A stretch of 64,000 nucleotides of DNA from Phoronis australis (Eukaryota > Phoronida > Phoronidae). This document shows positions 61,351-64,000 of the stretch, in pieces; position 1 is the stretch's first letter, and the number at the start of each line of letters is the position of its first letter. The notes beneath the pieces are model-generated. The model saw only the letters and a list, made by a program, of their open reading frames with translations. It was not told where the DNA came from and did not search any database. The translations under genes and the position numbers were made by a program. The stretch lies in NCBI GenBank assembly GCA_002633005.1, contig NMRA01000506.1:34276-98275 (forward strand), given 5' to 3'.

Positions 61351-64000
61351 CAGTTTTTCACAAAAGTGCAGCTCAGTAATCCAGAAACACTGAGTTATTA
61401 TAAGTGTGGATAGCAAGCTGTTTTAACTTGTCACTGTGTCGAGTTTGTATTTTGCCTGTGATGAAGTTGGCTTACTTGCATCGGAGTTTAAGTAAACCTG
61501 TACAACTAGTTTGAACTCAGTATTAGGAGATTGGTCACTTTTTAAGCAAAATAGGACATTTTGGACTTAACTAAACACACAAACTCCCCACAGTGTGGAC
61601 ATGGACTTTTGAACACATATTTTGTGAATTTTGTTATTCTAATTAAGTTTGAATTTTCTGTTGTGGAGAACACTGATAAGCCTAATGCTCATTCAGCCAT
61701 GGTTTTGGTCCTCTGGGTCTTCCTTGTGTTTGATTTTACCCTATAAGGACAAACCGCACTGAGCTACTCAGTTTTCATAATTGATAAGATGTGAATAATC
61801 ACCACAAATATTTTTGCAATCAATTTATGTTATCTGAAGCAAAAATACTTGTATAACTATGCCTCCTATGCCTGGAGTAACTTTTGAATGGTTGTATTTT
61901 CGTGGAATTGTAAGACATTCCCATTATATCTAGTGGTTTTGTTTTTGACCCTGACAGGAAACAGACGTTTAAACCCAAAGCTTTGGTTGAGAGGAGTGCT
62001 AGGGTCAGAGTGTCCTGGTGGAAGTTGTGATCTGTGTCCTGACCTTTGACTGTTCAGATGTACCACAATGCAGTCTGAGATGAACAGAGGCTTAATGTTG
62101 TTACAGCGTGTTCTCTATTGTTTTGCACAAAAGTCACTACATCCTAACCAATCCTAGTTTTAACATTGTGTGGCAAACAGAATTAGAATAAAGGTCAATG
62201 AAATCGAAGTTCACTTTGTGGAATTCATGTAATGAGTCACTTGGGCACCTCCAGTCAGCTCACAATGTCACTGTGCTGATGAGCTGCGATCTGGTCTCAA
62301 TCTTTTCAAGTGTTGAGGCCTATATCCATTAGCAGAGCTAAGTAAATATTGAGTCCCCCTATTGATGTTACGAGATCGTCAATTTTGCATATGTCACCAG
62401 CCATTTTTGTGAGATTTAATCAACCTGCAGTGTCAAGATGCGTTCACATAGGAAATACCAGTCATTGGCCATGCCAGTTGTACCAGCAAAATGCCGTGGG
62501 ATCACATCGATTTATGAAAGCATAACAGAGTCAATCTTTTATACATTTTGACATGTCAAATGAACTTGCGAACTTGGAATTCCACTCCAGTGTAGCATTT
62601 GGTGAAATATTTCATTAGCTTTTGATTGATGAGTTACACCCTTGTGTTTTCTGTCTTGGAAACAGATGTTGAATTATTTTTTGACCTGTCAAAAAGATCA
62701 AAAGATGTTTTAGTCATTGGTGATGGCATATGATAAATTTACAAAATGTTTTCATGGGCATTTTTCTATCTTTCATTATTTTAATTTTCCAGAAGAGATT
62801 TGTATCAATGCAATATGCAGCCTTTAAGTTAAAATCCATTGGAGGACAATTTTAGCCCTGAAAATTTTCACAGATATTAAATCTATGCAAATATGTAGGG
62901 AATTAAGGAATTTTCCAAATGAGAGAATGTCTACTCTTTGAGGCATTCATTTACTTTGTAAATTTCCATAATGGTATTGTTTATTTCAAAATCATGGTAA
63001 AGAATATCCATTGTCTTAAGTATGTATTGAGAAATTTCTGCTGTACCATTGAATTTTGGTCAAGGCTTATGGACTTTTTAAAAACTATCCTTCTTTTTTG
63101 GTATCAAATAGATGTTGCAATGCCGTGCAGTTACCGACGAATAAAAATATACGTGGGGGATTTTAATATATTTTTAGTACCGACGCTCATCATTTTAGTT
63201 TTACTAGTTGTACCATTTTATACTCCTTTTTGGTCATTACTTGGCATATATTCAAGGTGTGGCCATCTACATTTAGAATTCATTTGAAGCATAGACACAT
63301 GTGAAGTTTCTTGTAAAAACATTGTTTCGATTGGTGGCGCATAGGCTTAAATACCCACATAATAATAGATAGGGTAAACTATTTACTTTTCAACCACAAA
63401 ACATGCAATGTCAGCAGAGGATAGGGATTCTCCAGCCGCTTCACATGGGAATGTTTTACAAGTTTTTGAGACTCAGAGTCTGAAACAGCACAATGTTTGT
63501 GAGACAGACAGGGCCAGCTGCACATGTCACTGTCAATGATCCGCCTTGTCTCAGTCTTCATCAAAATCAATACACACTGGTCTGAATGTTTGTCGTAGAA
63601 AGAGAATAACTGTTAATGAATTATCAGACTGTGAAAACATCTGAGCAAATTATTGAACTTATGCAGTCTTCTTTTGTACTGTTATGTCCTATATTTCCTA
63701 TGTCGTGCATGACAGTTTGATCTGAAATGTGTTCTCAACATACAAGGCTGTGATGAAAGCTCTTTCTGCAATTTGACTGTAACATTGAAACCTTAGTTTT
63801 GATTGTTACATTTATACATAGTTGAAAAAGCCAATTGTGGGTAAAACGTAAAAATTGATGATCAATGATTAGGATTTTATGTATGAAACTCTTTGGTTAT
63901 TTGACGTTTAGACCAATTTTTCAAATATTAACAGATTATCTCTTATTTTTTATATTTGCTTGATCAAAGAAGTGATTTGCGTGGATAGTCACCTACAGGG

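Larger units (their letters stand above)
48120..64000. other. Long AT-rich stretch without recognised exons
   Basis: Looks like intron or intergenic DNA with the repeats listed separately. ORFs of 60-120 codons on both strands lack splice or family support. Confidence 0.45.

Noticed and set aside
63408-63535. Possible start exon (MSAEDRDSPAASHG)
   Set aside because: No acceptable donor follows in frame and the ORF ends after about 42 codons.

Overview
This window is eukaryotic and almost certainly from a marine invertebrate animal. Short coding exons are separated by long AT-rich introns with GT-AG boundaries. Roughly half the sequence looks like old transposon debris, and the word TAGGCCTA, common in marine invertebrate DNA, recurs. 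The protein families (executioner caspase, PDCD2L, acylated globin X-like globin, THAP fingers) fit a bilaterian, but I cannot name the phylum. There are no bacterial operons, CRISPR arrays or functional tRNA/rRNA genes that I can see.

Three spliced genes can be rebuilt exon by exon with matching splice phases. (1) An executioner caspase (caspase-3/6/7 type) lies on the + strand at 12,679-20,015 in five exons, with its 5' end not found. (2) A PDCD2L orthologue (40S ribosome biogenesis) lies on the - strand at 28,489-22,301 in five exons, convergent with the caspase and lacking only its first exon. (3) A globin lies on the - strand from 43,483 down to 36,310, where it runs into a 661-base assembly gap. 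It has an N-terminal Met-Gly-Thr-Cys-Cys acylation-type motif and the classic globin introns B12.2 and G7.0. Its positions E7 and F8 are Asp and Met instead of His, and it has a C-terminal tail of more than 350 residues. This is the most interesting object in the window. A possible first exon of a fourth gene (+ strand) ends at about 48,119, but nothing downstream could be linked to it.

The rest is mobile and repetitive DNA. Two DNA-transposon remnants (6.8-10.5 kb and 32.3-34.4 kb) each carry a THAP zinc-finger ORF facing a degraded P2X7-tail-like ORF between inverted repeats. At 30.8-31.3 kb is a miniature LTR element (TRIM) whose 150-bp LTRs contain tRNA-like Pol III A and B boxes. Several palindromic MITE-like elements occur (3.6, 6.1, 21.1, 27.4, 56.7 kb). 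An old dispersed repeat is present twice (1.85-2.8 and 14.35-16.54 kb), and the second copy is split by a tRNA-SINE and a LINE 3' end. Minisatellites sit at 10.97-11.31, 18.76-18.94 and 24.82-25.15 kb. From 48.1 to 64 kb I see no convincing coding exon.

Sequence quality affects the reading. N gaps at 14,700, 35,649 and 50,445 and single Ns at 5,260, 24,458, 44,211 and 45,148 mark joins. At least two of these joins look like false duplications or overlapping contig ends.
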